64,000 nt of DNA from Bacteroidetes bacterium HGW-Bacteroidetes-4. Lineage in GTDB: Bacteria > Bacteroidota > Bacteroidia > Bacteroidales > SZUA-534. The notes beneath the pieces are model-generated. The model did not search any database. It was not told where the DNA came from and saw nothing but the letters and a program-made list of their open reading frames with translations. Made by a program: the position numbers and the translations under genes. Location: positions 124,001-188,000 of the forward strand of contig PHDD01000001.1 of the NCBI GenBank assembly GCA_002840905.1. Reading direction: 5' to 3'. Each line of letters opens with the position of its first letter. Positions within the stretch are counted from its first letter, which is position 1. Shown piece by piece: positions 40,075 through 49,933 of the stretch.

Positions 40075-42186
40075 ATGACGACAGAAACTCATCGCCAGAT
40101 GGCGAATTTTATTTGGGATATATGCAATTTACTTCGTGGACCTTATAAAAGAAATGAATACAGAAAAGTAATTCTTCCGCTTACAGTGCTTAGAAGGTTC
40201 GATTGTATTTTAGAACCAACCAAGGCAAAAGCATTAGAAGAATACAACAAAATAAAAGGCAAGCCCGAAAGCATTATAAAGGCTAAAATGGAACAGGTTA
40301 CAGGAGTGAAATTTCACAACCTATCTAAACTTGATTTTTCTACTTTATTAGACGATGCCAACCAGATAGCCCCTAACTTAAACAGTTACATCAATAATTT
40401 TTCATCCAATATTCGTGATATATTCGAGCGTTTCGAGTTTGAAGATGAAATTCGGAAGATGGCTGAAAAGAATATCTTGTATCAGGTCATTAAGAAGTTT
40501 TCAAAGATAGACCTCTCACCTAAAAAGATTGACAATCTACAAATGGGCTATGTTTTTGAAGAGTTAATACGGATAGGTGCTGAACAATCTAATGAGGAAG
40601 CAGGAGAGCATTTTACGCCTCGTGAGGTTATTAAACTAATGGTTGATTTATTGCTTTCTCCCGAAGAAGATTTAGCAGCAGGTTTTAAAGTTAAAAAGAT
40701 TTACGACCCTGCTTGTGGTACAGGCGGTATGCTATCCGAAGCTGAAACTTATCTTAAACAACTAAATGCTGATTCTCAACCTCATTTATACGGTCAGGAC
40801 TGGAACGATGAAGCTTGGGCAATCTGCCGTTCCGATATGTTGATTAAAGGACACGATGAAGAAAGAATAAAACTAGGCGATTCGTTTTCTAAAGATGCTC
40901 ATTCAAAGGAAAAATTCGACTACATGTTGGCTAATCCTCCTTTTGGTGTTTCGTGGAAACAACAAGAAAAATACATTAACCACGAGGCAACTACATTAGG
41001 CTATAACGGAAGGTTTGGAGCAGGTTTACCAAGGGTGAACGATGGTGCTTTGTTGTTTCTCCAACACATGATTTCTAAAATGGAACCAGTGGAAGATGGT
41101 GGTAGCCGTGTTGGCATTGTATTTAATGGCTCTCCTTTGTTCACTGGCGATGCTGGTGGTGGTGAATCTGAAATCAGACGTTGGATTATTGAAAATGACT
41201 GGCTGGAATCTATTGTTGCCTTACCCGACCAGTTATTCTACAATACTGGTATTTCAACATACATATGGATAGTTACCAATAAAAAGGTTAAGGAACGCAA
41301 GGGTAAAATACAACTCATTGATGCACGAAACTTCTGGATACCCATGCGTAAAAGTTTGGGCAATAAACGCAAACAAATTGGCGATGGCGAAGACGGCAGA
41401 CCAAATCAAATAGCAGAAATAACCACTATTTACGGCAATTATAAAAATGATGAAAAACGAACCTTCAAAATAAAGGAAACCGCAAAAGGCGAAGAAAAGG
41501 AAAAAGAACTAGCTGTAAGTAAAATATTTGATAACGAAGATTTTGGCTACAACAAAATTACCATTGAACGCCCTTTACGACTAAATTTTCTGGCTAATGC
41601 TAAACGTATTGCATTATTAGATGCTATTGTAGGGTTTCAGAATATTGCAAGCAGTAAAAAGAAAGACGAAAACGAACGCATTAAGGAAATTGAAGCCGGG
41701 GAATTAAGACAAGAAGTATTAAAGGTAATGCTCAAAGATTTAGGCAAAGCCCATAATGAGAAATTGTATAAAGACCGAAAGGCTTTTTTACTTGACTTGC
41801 GTGCTATTGACCGTAAAAAAGGCATAAAACTTAATTCAGCAGAGCTAAAAGCTATTCTGGATGCCTTAAGCGAACGGGACGAAACAGCAGAAATTTGTAG
41901 AGATAGTAAAGGTAATCCTGAACCTGACCCTCAACTACGCGACACTGAACAAGTACCATTAAAAGAAAGCATTGAAGGATATTTCAAAAGAGAAGTATTA
42001 CCTCACGCACCGGATGCATGGATTGACCATTCTAAAACAAAAATTGGTTATGAGATACCATTAAATAGATATTTCTATGAGTATGAACCGCCTAGAGGCA
42101 TTGCAGTTATTGAAGATGAGTTAAAAGCTTTAGAGAAAGATATATTAAACTTACTTAAATCTGTAACTAAAAGTGAGGAGGTATAA
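40075..42186 (+). CDS. hsdM: Type I restriction-modification system N6-adenine methyltransferase subunit
   Basis: GEHFTPREVIKLMVDLL, KIYDPACGTGGMLSEA, FDYMLANPPFGVSWK. Confidence 0.95.
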   Translation: MTTETHRQMANFIWDICNLLRGPYKRNEYRKVILPLTVLRRFDCILEPTKAKALEEYNKIKGKPESIIKAKMEQVTGVKFHNLSKLDFSTLLDDANQIAPNLNSYINNFSSNIRDIFERFEFEDEIRKMAEKNILYQVIKKFSKIDLSPKKIDNLQMGYVFEELIRIGAEQSNEEAGEHFTPREVIKLMVDLLLSPEEDLAAGFKVKKIYDPACGTGGMLSEAETYLKQLNADSQPHLYGQDWNDEAWAICRSDMLIKGHDEERIKLGDSFSKDAHSKEKFDYMLANPPFGVSWKQQEKYINHEATTLGYNGRFGAGLPRVNDGALLFLQHMISKMEPVEDGGSRVGIVFNGSPLFTGDAGGGESEIRRWIIENDWLESIVALPDQLFYNTGISTYIWIVTNKKVKERKGKIQLIDARNFWIPMRKSLGNKRKQIGDGEDGRPNQIAEITTIYGNYKNDEKRTFKIKETAKGEEKEKELAVSKIFDNEDFGYNKITIERPLRLNFLANAKRIALLDAIVGFQNIASSKKKDENERIKEIEAGELRQEVLKVMLKDLGKAHNEKLYKDRKAFLLDLRAIDRKKGIKLNSAELKAILDALSERDETAEICRDSKGNPEPDPQLRDTEQVPLKESIEGYFKREVLPHAPDAWIDHSKTKIGYEIPLNRYFYEYEPPRGIAVIEDELKALEKDILNLLKSVTKSEEV

Positions 42187-42188
42187 GA

Positions 42189-43499
42189 ATGAACTATCAA
42201 AAATATTTGGATTATAAAGATAGTGGTGTAGCATGGCTTGGTGAAATACCTTCCCATTGGAAAGTAATAAAACTTAAATATATTGGTCACTCAATAATTG
42301 GCTTGACATTTGACCCCGACGAAGTAGTTGATAATGAAGACGAGGGGATACTGGTTTTTAGGTCTTCAAATATTCAAAATGATAAGCTAAGTCTATTAGA
42401 TAATGTATATGTAAATAAAGTAATTCCTTCAAAATTAAAAACTAAAGCTGGTGATATTTTAATATGTTCTAGAAACGGCAGTAGACAATTAATAGGTAAA
42501 AATGCCTTAATTACAGAAGATGTTGAAGGAAACACTTTTGGTGCATTTATGACTTTATTTCGAAGTAAGTATTGGCACTTTTTGTCAAAAGTCTTTCAAT
42601 CCGAAATATTTAGGGCTCAATCAGGTTTGTATCTAACAAGCACCATCAACCAGCTAACAATAAATACCTTAAATAATATTATCGTTCCCCTTCCACCTAA
42701 TGAGGTTGAGCGAAATTATATTTCTAATTTTTTAGATAAGGAAATAACTCATATCGACAACTTAATTGACAAAAAACAAACCTTCATTGAAACCCTCAAA
42801 GAAAAACGTATCTCGATTATTTCACATGCTGTAACAAAAGGTTTAAATAAAAATGTAAAATTCAAGGTGAGTGATATTGAATGGTTGAGTGAAGTTCCTG
42901 AACATTGGGAGGAAAAAGCCCTAAAATATGTCTGCACAATCAATGACCAAACGTTACCTGAGACAACAGACCCTGAATATGAACTAAACTATGTTGATAT
43001 TGGTAGCATTGATAAAACCTTAGGTATTGTAAATAAAGAAAAATACATCTTTGAAGAAGCTCCTTCTCGGGCAAGAAGAATTGTTAAAGATGGAGATATC
43101 CTTGTTTCAACAGTAAGAACCTATTTAAGGGCAATTGCTCCAGTGATTGAACCAGAAGATAATTTAATTGTATCAACCGGTTTTGCTGTGATTAGACCTC
43201 AAAAAATAAATTCGGAGTATTTGTCTTTTTTATTGCGCTCTAAATATTTTGTTGAAAAGGTTGTTTCGATGTCTGTAGGTGTAAGTTATCCTGCAATTAA
43301 TGCTTCTGCTTTAGGAAAAATAAAAATTCCTATACCTGAACAGAAAGAACAAATTCAAATCTCGGTATTTCTTAAGAAAGAATCCTCTTCAATAGATAAA
43401 TTGGTCGAACTAACAGAAAAGCATATAGAAAAACTACAAGAATATAAAACAGCATTAATATCATCTGTAGTAACAGGAAAAATAAAAGTAACTGAATAA
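42189..43499 (+). CDS. hsdS: Type I restriction-modification specificity subunit
   Basis: DSGVAWLGEIPSHWKVIKLKYIG...two target-recognition halves (second: SDIEWLSEVPEHWEEKALKYV), PLPPNEVERNYISNFLDKEITHIDNLIDKK helices. Confidence 0.95.
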   Translation: MNYQKYLDYKDSGVAWLGEIPSHWKVIKLKYIGHSIIGLTFDPDEVVDNEDEGILVFRSSNIQNDKLSLLDNVYVNKVIPSKLKTKAGDILICSRNGSRQLIGKNALITEDVEGNTFGAFMTLFRSKYWHFLSKVFQSEIFRAQSGLYLTSTINQLTINTLNNIIVPLPPNEVERNYISNFLDKEITHIDNLIDKKQTFIETLKEKRISIISHAVTKGLNKNVKFKVSDIEWLSEVPEHWEEKALKYVCTINDQTLPETTDPEYELNYVDIGSIDKTLGIVNKEKYIFEEAPSRARRIVKDGDILVSTVRTYLRAIAPVIEPEDNLIVSTGFAVIRPQKINSEYLSFLLRSKYFVEKVVSMSVGVSYPAINASALGKIKIPIPEQKEQIQISVFLKKESSSIDKLVELTEKHIEKLQEYKTALISSVVTGKIKVTE

Positions 43500-43501
43500 T
43501 C

Positions 43502-44413
43502 ATGAGTGCTGAATTTACAATATCATCTTTAGAAGATTTTTTAGCTGTTATAAAAGACGAACTAAAAATGAAACGCCCATACTATAGAGGGCAATCTAAA
43601 AGAACCATAGATGGTTATCCGCTTATGCCATCCATTGGTCGTTTTAAGCATTTAGCTAAAATGAACCTGGGAGCATTTTACGATTTCGAGTGCAGTACGC
43701 TGGATACCTTTGCCAACCACGTAGTAGGTCAGGTAAACCACTTACCACGCAACGATTGGGAATATTTGGCACTGGCACAGCATCATGGTTTACCTACCCG
43801 TTTTATGGACTGGACAACCAACCCTTTGGTAGCTCTGTATTTTGCTTCGCGAAATGCCAAGCCCAATACCGATAGTGCTGTGTACGTATTAACCAAAGAG
43901 GTTGCCAAATACTCTGAGATTATCCGCAATGGTGAAAACAAACACAAAGAAATTGAGCCTATAGGCGATTTAAGCACGGAAATAACAACCGAAGACGATG
44001 ACCCATACAACGAATTTGCCATTGATGAAAATGAGGAGGATGCAAATACTGGCACTGTGGTAAGTGAAGATGAAACAGATTACAATCTGGTAATAAAACC
44101 AACCAAGTTCGATTTACTTAAAGACGATGTAAAATCGCCTTTCGATATCACACAAAATATTATTTACGACCCAGCCCATGTTTCACCACGTATCAGGGCA
44201 CAAGATGGAGTTTTATTGGCTTGTCATCGCCCGTTAAAACCAATTGACGATACCGAGTATATCGAAATTATTATTAAACACAACAAAAATAACCATCGGA
44301 AAATATGCCACCAGTTAGAGCAATACGGGGTATTCGACAAACAATTATTTCCCGATTTAGATGGTATGGCTAAATGGTTGAAGTATAAAGAATTTGAAAC
44401 GGCAGAACAATAA
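43502..44413 (+). CDS. FRG domain protein embedded in the hsd operon
   Basis: KRPYYRGQSKRTIDGYPLMPSIGRF...WEYLALAQHHGLPTRFMDWTTNPLVALYFAS. Confidence 0.88.
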   Translation: MSAEFTISSLEDFLAVIKDELKMKRPYYRGQSKRTIDGYPLMPSIGRFKHLAKMNLGAFYDFECSTLDTFANHVVGQVNHLPRNDWEYLALAQHHGLPTRFMDWTTNPLVALYFASRNAKPNTDSAVYVLTKEVAKYSEIIRNGENKHKEIEPIGDLSTEITTEDDDPYNEFAIDENEEDANTGTVVSEDETDYNLVIKPTKFDLLKDDVKSPFDITQNIIYDPAHVSPRIRAQDGVLLACHRPLKPIDDTEYIEIIIKHNKNNHRKICHQLEQYGVFDKQLFPDLDGMAKWLKYKEFETAEQ

Positions 44414-44415
44414 CT

Positions 44416-47400
44416 ATGAAAGCAACTACCGAAAAAGCTTTTGAAGCATACATAGAGGAAAGTTTACTTGAAAAAGGTGGCTGGATACAAGGAACCAACA
44501 AAGAATGGGATAAGAAAAACGCCTTGTTTCCAGAACGGATTTTATCCTTTATTAAGGACACGCAAGAAAAGCTCTACAAGAAAATGCAAGACTTGCATGG
44601 CAATGAAGTGGATGAGAAGATAATCGCTACTTTAATTAAAGAAAGGAATATTAAAGGTACGCTTCATATTCTAAGGCACGGCTTTCGCTTTTTCGGGAAA
44701 ACTATTGATATGGCTTATTTTAAGCCTGCTCACAAACTTAATTCAGAAATATTAGAACAATACAATAAAAACCAACTCACAGTTACTCGTCAGGTGTTGT
44801 GTCATACTGTAAATAACGATACAGTTGATTTAGTCTTTTCAATCAATGGCTTACCCATTGCTACTTGTGAATTAAAGAATCCTGCCACAGGTCAGAATTG
44901 GAAAAATGCAATAGCTCAATACCGTAAAGACAGAGATTGGCGTATGCCCCTCTTTAAATTCAAAACTTCTGCTGTTGTCCATTTTGCTGCCGACCCCGAT
45001 GAAATACACATGACTACCCATTTAAGAGGTGAAAAAACATTCTTCTTGCCATTTAATAGAGGTAGCCATCCGGGAGAAGTAAAATGCGGTGCAGGGAATC
45101 CACAACACAAATCGGGGCATCGCACAGCATATTTTTGGGACGAAGTATTACAGCGTGATAGTTTTCTGGAAATTATCGGACATTTTATGTTTCTCGAAAC
45201 CAAAGAAGAAACAAGACTGGACGATAATGGGGTTAAACAAAAATACACCAAGGAAACACTTATTTTTCCCCGCTATCACCAGTTAGATTCAGTAAAAAAA
45301 CTCATTACAGCAAGCCGAGAAGAACGTACGGGATATAATTACTTAATTCAGCATTCAGCCGGTAGTGGAAAAACAAATAGTATTAGTTGGCTTTCGCACC
45401 GTTTGGCAAGTTTACATACCGAAACGAATGATAAAGTATTTGATTGTGTAGTAGTTATAACCGATAGAAAAGTTTTAGACCGCCAATTACAAGATGCAAT
45501 TTATCAGATAGAACATGCTCAAGGAGTTGTAAAAGCCATCGACCAGGATTCAAAGCAATTAGCAGAAGCCTTAGTAGATGGAACAAAAATAGTGATAACC
45601 ACATTACAGAAGTTTCCCTTTGTACTTCGTGGGTTATTGCATGTAGCAGGTGCCGATAATCTGGACAAACCGGATGAAGAATCTGTAAAACAAGCAGAAG
45701 ATTGGAAAGAACAAATATCAAAACGTAATTACGCCATAATAGTTGATGAAGCTCATTCAAGCCAAACAGGAGAAACAGCGAGGGAATTAAAAGAAATTCT
45801 GGGTACTGGCTCCGACAATGGCTCTGATGAAGGAGAGTCTGATTGGGAAGACCGATTAAATCAGGTAATGGAATCAAGAGGTACGCAAAAAAACATTAGC
45901 TTCTTTGCATTTACAGCCACTCCAAAAGGTAAAACACTGCAACTATTTGGCAGAAACGATGAGCCTTTTCATGTTTATTCAATGCGACAAGCAGTACAGG
46001 AAGGTTTTATTTTAAATGTTTTAGAAAACTATACTACTTACGACACTTTCTATAAACTGGTTAAATCGGTTGAAGAAGACCCCGAATTACCTAAAAAGAA
46101 AGCTACAAAAGCTTTAGGTAAGTTCATGAGCCTGCACCCTGTAAACATTGAGCAGCGTACCGAAATAATGGTAGAGCATTTCAGGAATTTGGTAAAAAAG
46201 CGAATTAATGGCAAAGCTAAAGCCATGCTTGTTACCAGCTCTCGTTTACATGCGGTTAAATATATGCTCGCATTTGAACGATATATCGAAAAGAAAAAAT
46301 ACACTGATATTCGCCCTTTGGTAGCATTCAGCGGCAAAGTTTTAGACCCCGATACAGGTATTGAATATACAGAACCGAATATGAATACCGATGTAGTTAC
46401 AGGCAAGCCAATAAGCGAAAGCCAATTGCCTGAAAAATTTGATACACCAGACTTTCAAATATTATTGGTTGCCAACAAATACCAAACAGGTTTCGACCAA
46501 CCGCTTTTACATACCATGTATGTTGATAAACGATTGGATGGAGTACAAGCCGTGCAAACCTTATCGAGGTTAAACAGAATTAGCCCGGGAAAAGAAACCC
46601 CTTTTGTATTGGATTTTGTAAACAGTGCAGAAGATATTTATTTGGCATTCAAACCATATTACGACCAAACTTCCCTGCAAGAAACAACCGACCCTCAATT
46701 ATTGGAAACCATAAAGCATGAATTAAATGCTATGCAGGTTTATTTCTGGTCGGAAGTGGAGGCATTCGCACAGGTGTTTTACAAGGATATTAATAAGCAA
46801 AACCCAACAGACCATGCACGGATGCAAAAACAGGTACAACCTGCAGTTGATAGATATAAAGCATTAGAAGAAGACAAAGCTAAATTATTCCGAGATAAAA
46901 TAAGTTCGTTTGTAAACGCCTATTCATTTCTAAGTCAGATAATCCCTTATGGTGATTCTGATATGGAGATGCTATATAGTTTTAGTCGGTTCTTGCTTCC
47001 TCACCTGCCTCGTGAGCGTGATTATGAAATAATAAAACCCGAAGACGATGTAAGCCTTCAATATTACAGAATTGAAAAGGTTACCTCTGGTGCAATCGTG
47101 TTAGAAGATGGTGAACCTTATGGAATAAAAGGTATAACCGAATCGGGCACTGGCAAAGCAAAAGATGAAAAGAAACCACTATCAGAAATAATCGATGTAT
47201 TGAACACCAAATTCGGCACCGAATTTTCAGACGAAGACCGTTTGTTTTTTGAGCAGATAAAGGAAAAAGCAGTCAAAGATGATAAGATAATACAGACTGC
47301 TGAAGCAAACACACTTGATAAATTCCGTTTGGGTATTAAAAAAACTATTGAAAACCTAATGATTCAACGCATGGCTGAAAACGATGAAATCGTTTCACGC

Positions 47401-47490
47401 TACATGGAGGATATTGATTTTCAGAAAACTGCTTATGATGTATTAGCAAAAGACATTTACGATAAGATACTTAGTGATATAGCCAGATAA
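44416..47490 (+). CDS. hsdR: Type I restriction endonuclease (motor/nuclease subunit)
   Basis: DLVFSINGLPIATCELKNPATGQNWKNA nuclease motif, QHSAGSGKTNSISWLSHRL Walker A, IIVDEAHSSQTGE, LVANKYQTGFDQP. Confidence 0.95.
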   Translation: MKATTEKAFEAYIEESLLEKGGWIQGTNKEWDKKNALFPERILSFIKDTQEKLYKKMQDLHGNEVDEKIIATLIKERNIKGTLHILRHGFRFFGKTIDMAYFKPAHKLNSEILEQYNKNQLTVTRQVLCHTVNNDTVDLVFSINGLPIATCELKNPATGQNWKNAIAQYRKDRDWRMPLFKFKTSAVVHFAADPDEIHMTTHLRGEKTFFLPFNRGSHPGEVKCGAGNPQHKSGHRTAYFWDEVLQRDSFLEIIGHFMFLETKEETRLDDNGVKQKYTKETLIFPRYHQLDSVKKLITASREERTGYNYLIQHSAGSGKTNSISWLSHRLASLHTETNDKVFDCVVVITDRKVLDRQLQDAIYQIEHAQGVVKAIDQDSKQLAEALVDGTKIVITTLQKFPFVLRGLLHVAGADNLDKPDEESVKQAEDWKEQISKRNYAIIVDEAHSSQTGETARELKEILGTGSDNGSDEGESDWEDRLNQVMESRGTQKNISFFAFTATPKGKTLQLFGRNDEPFHVYSMRQAVQEGFILNVLENYTTYDTFYKLVKSVEEDPELPKKKATKALGKFMSLHPVNIEQRTEIMVEHFRNLVKKRINGKAKAMLVTSSRLHAVKYMLAFERYIEKKKYTDIRPLVAFSGKVLDPDTGIEYTEPNMNTDVVTGKPISESQLPEKFDTPDFQILLVANKYQTGFDQPLLHTMYVDKRLDGVQAVQTLSRLNRISPGKETPFVLDFVNSAEDIYLAFKPYYDQTSLQETTDPQLLETIKHELNAMQVYFWSEVEAFAQVFYKDINKQNPTDHARMQKQVQPAVDRYKALEEDKAKLFRDKISSFVNAYSFLSQIIPYGDSDMEMLYSFSRFLLPHLPRERDYEIIKPEDDVSLQYYRIEKVTSGAIVLEDGEPYGIKGITESGTGKAKDEKKPLSEIIDVLNTKFGTEFSDEDRLFFEQIKEKAVKDDKIIQTAEANTLDKFRLGIKKTIENLMIQRMAENDEIVSRYMEDIDFQKTAYDVLAKDIYDKILSDIAR

Positions 47491-47502
47491 AAAATTGATA
47501 CT

Positions 47503-47952
47503 ATGAAGAAAGCATTTATTTATGTAGGTCATGCAAATTGGGGTAAGTCATTTGCTGTAAAGCAATTAACCAACGGTAGTAGTCGGGTTAAGAAAATTCA
47601 AATCAATAATAAATGGGTTTGGGTTAGGAAAATGTCAAACGATGATAAACCGGAAGATTTATTGGAATTTGTAAAGAATATACCAAACAATTGGTATCAG
47701 AATTACATTCTGACCTATTGCCCAAATCATGAACACGACAAAGGTGCTATGGAAATATTAAACAACCTTCAAAAGTCTTGTGAACTTTACTTCTTTGTTC
47801 AACAAAACATGTATCAAGACCCTTCTCAAACCATCCCTGCTGCTGAAATAAACTATTTGCAACAAATAGGCACCGTGCAAATTATAACTGGTAAAATTGA
47901 AGATTCGGTAAGAGCTAATGAATTTCTATCATTCATTAATCAACACATATAG
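47503..47952 (+). CDS. Small protein with possible P-loop (GHANWGKS), hsd-operon accessory
   Basis: N-terminal KKAFIYVGHANWGKSFAVKQL fits GxxxxGKS; 13 bp after hsdR. Confidence 0.6.
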   Translation: MKKAFIYVGHANWGKSFAVKQLTNGSSRVKKIQINNKWVWVRKMSNDDKPEDLLEFVKNIPNNWYQNYILTYCPNHEHDKGAMEILNNLQKSCELYFFVQQNMYQDPSQTIPAAEINYLQQIGTVQIITGKIEDSVRANEFLSFINQHI

Positions 47953-47954
47953 TA

Positions 47955-48788
47955 ATGCCAAAAGAATCAGTAAAATATCAACGTCAGATAATCGGGGTAG
48001 AAAAGAAATTAGGCTTCCTTTATGTTCCTGCTCAAGCACGCCAATTATTGCCCAGTGAAACAGGTAAGGTAATGGTTCACCTTGAAGGAGATTCAAAACC
48101 AAAAGAACGTAGTTACAATGCTGATTACAACCGAATATTTGGTTTGACATCGTGGTACAAAAAATACAATTTAGATAAAGGACATACACTTGATGTTGAA
48201 GTAAGTGCCGATTTAATTAAAGTATCTATTGCCACCGAAGCCATAATTGAAGAACCGGACGAAATAGAAGACAGCTCGGTAATTGATATTTCAGGACTTT
48301 CATCACAGGCAAAGGGTAATATTGGCGAAGACAGGGTAAAAGAAGTTATACTGCTCAATAGTCAGGGGCTTTTGAATGTTTATAAGCCAGTAATTGATGA
48401 TAGAGGAATTGACCTTATTGTTTTAAAAGAAGGTGTATTTCATTCAATCTATTTACAAGTGAAGTCTCGCTTCAATGTTGGTAAGAACAATCAACTTATA
48501 CTTACAATCAGTAAAAACACCTTTAAACCCCATCATGCTTATTATTTGGTTGGTATTTCATACGACCCTGCCAAAGCTGAAATTGGAGAACACATACTTT
48601 TTATTCCTTCCAAAAAAGTAATTGAACTGGCAACCACGGTGCAGAATAATGGGAAAGAATCTTATAGAATAAATGTTTCATACAGTAATACAGGAAATAG
48701 TAAATACAGCAAGTATTTTATGTCGAAAACCGAATTTGTTGATGCCCTGCTCGAAAAATTTGAAATAATGGGCGAAATGATAAAATAA
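47955..48788 (+). CDS. PD-(D/E)XK nuclease-like (DUF4365-like) protein, hsd-operon accessory
   Basis: SSQAKGNIGEDRVKEVILLNSQGLLNVYKPVIDDRGIDLIVLKEGVFHSIYLQVKSRFN resembles E...GxD...QxKS core; N-terminal domain unassigned. Confidence 0.6.
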   Translation: MPKESVKYQRQIIGVEKKLGFLYVPAQARQLLPSETGKVMVHLEGDSKPKERSYNADYNRIFGLTSWYKKYNLDKGHTLDVEVSADLIKVSIATEAIIEEPDEIEDSSVIDISGLSSQAKGNIGEDRVKEVILLNSQGLLNVYKPVIDDRGIDLIVLKEGVFHSIYLQVKSRFNVGKNNQLILTISKNTFKPHHAYYLVGISYDPAKAEIGEHILFIPSKKVIELATTVQNNGKESYRINVSYSNTGNSKYSKYFMSKTEFVDALLEKFEIMGEMIK

Positions 48789-48824
48789 AAACAGAAGAGT
48801 AGTCATAACTCTCATAAAAAAATA

Positions 48825-48872
48825 TTTGCTTTTTGGTTTACAAATTCGTACTTTTGTAAATATTTGTAAACC
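48825..48872 (+). promoter_or_regulatory. Promoter plus operator for the ImmA/PIN/pAgo/ATPase/HNH operon
   Basis: TTTG (48825-48828), 20-bp spacer, TACTTTTG (48849-48856; TAnnTTTG). Perfect inverted repeat GGTTTACAAAT (48835-48845) / ATTTGTAAACC (48862-48872) spans the -7 element. Confidence 0.75.
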
Positions 48873-48886
48873 ATATTTCGAATACT

Positions 48887-49933
48887 ATGAAAGAGATATT
48901 TAGCAAACGGCTCAAAAGTGCCAGAATTTTGGCAGCCCTTTCTCAAGACCAACTGGTGGAGAAAATGGGGAATGTTGTGTCTAAAAATGCTATCTCTAAA
49001 TACGAAAAAGGTCAAATGATGGCAGACAGTACCATTCTGCTTGCCCTATCAAAAGCATTAGATGTTAAACCCGATTATTTTTTCCGTCCGTTTACTGTAG
49101 AAATAGAAAAGGTAGAGTTTCGCAAAAAACAAAGATTGTCGGTTAAAGATGTTAACGCAATTAAGCAAACCGTAACCGATTTTGTGGAGCGATATATTGA
49201 GGTAGAACAATTTTTAAGCATTGCCTCAGCCTTTGTAAATCCTATTCAGGATTTATCTATTTCTAACATTAAAGATATTGATAAAGCAGCATTGCAAGTT
49301 CGCAGCGAGTGGAAAATTGGTTTAAATGCTTTACCCAATGTAATTGACCTTTTAGAGGATAAAGAGATAAAAGTTATTGAAGTAGAAGCCCCTGATGAAT
49401 TTGATGGATTTTCAGGCTGGGCAGATGGCAAAATCCCTATTATTGTAATCAACAAAAACTATAATGTAGAACGCAAGCGTTTAACTGCCTTGCACGAGTT
49501 AGGGCATTTAATCCTTAATCTTAGCGATACCATTTCTGATAAGGAAAAGGAAAGGCTTTGTTTCCAATTTGCCGGGGCTATGCTTATTGCCGAACCTACT
49601 TTTAAATCAGAAATAGGTGATGTTCGTTCCCATTTCTCAATACCTGAATTGGTTGCAGTAAAAGAAACCTACGGTATTTCTATACAGGCAATAATGGCAA
49701 GGGCAAAGGATTTGGGTGTAATTAACGAATCACAGTTTATTTCGTTCCGTAAATGGATTAGCCGCAACCGTACCGAAGAAGGTTTAGGCTCATACAAGGG
49801 TATGGAACAAGCGTTTCGTTTTAAACAATTAATATACAGGGCAGCAGCCGAAGAAGTAATTTCATTAAGCAAAGCAGCCAATTTGTCTAACCTGAAATTA
49901 GCCGAATTTCGCAAAGAATTTGTAGCCCTGTGA
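48887..49933 (+). CDS. XRE HTH - ImmA/IrrE-type Zn metallopeptidase fusion
   Basis: N-terminal SARILAALSQDQLVEKMGNVVSKNAISKYEKGQ (XRE HTH); LTALHELGHLILNLSDTISDKEKERLCFQFAGAML (HExxH). Confidence 0.92.
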   Translation: MKEIFSKRLKSARILAALSQDQLVEKMGNVVSKNAISKYEKGQMMADSTILLALSKALDVKPDYFFRPFTVEIEKVEFRKKQRLSVKDVNAIKQTVTDFVERYIEVEQFLSIASAFVNPIQDLSISNIKDIDKAALQVRSEWKIGLNALPNVIDLLEDKEIKVIEVEAPDEFDGFSGWADGKIPIIVINKNYNVERKRLTALHELGHLILNLSDTISDKEKERLCFQFAGAMLIAEPTFKSEIGDVRSHFSIPELVAVKETYGISIQAIMARAKDLGVINESQFISFRKWISRNRTEEGLGSYKGMEQAFRFKQLIYRAAAEEVISLSKAANLSNLKLAEFRKEFVAL

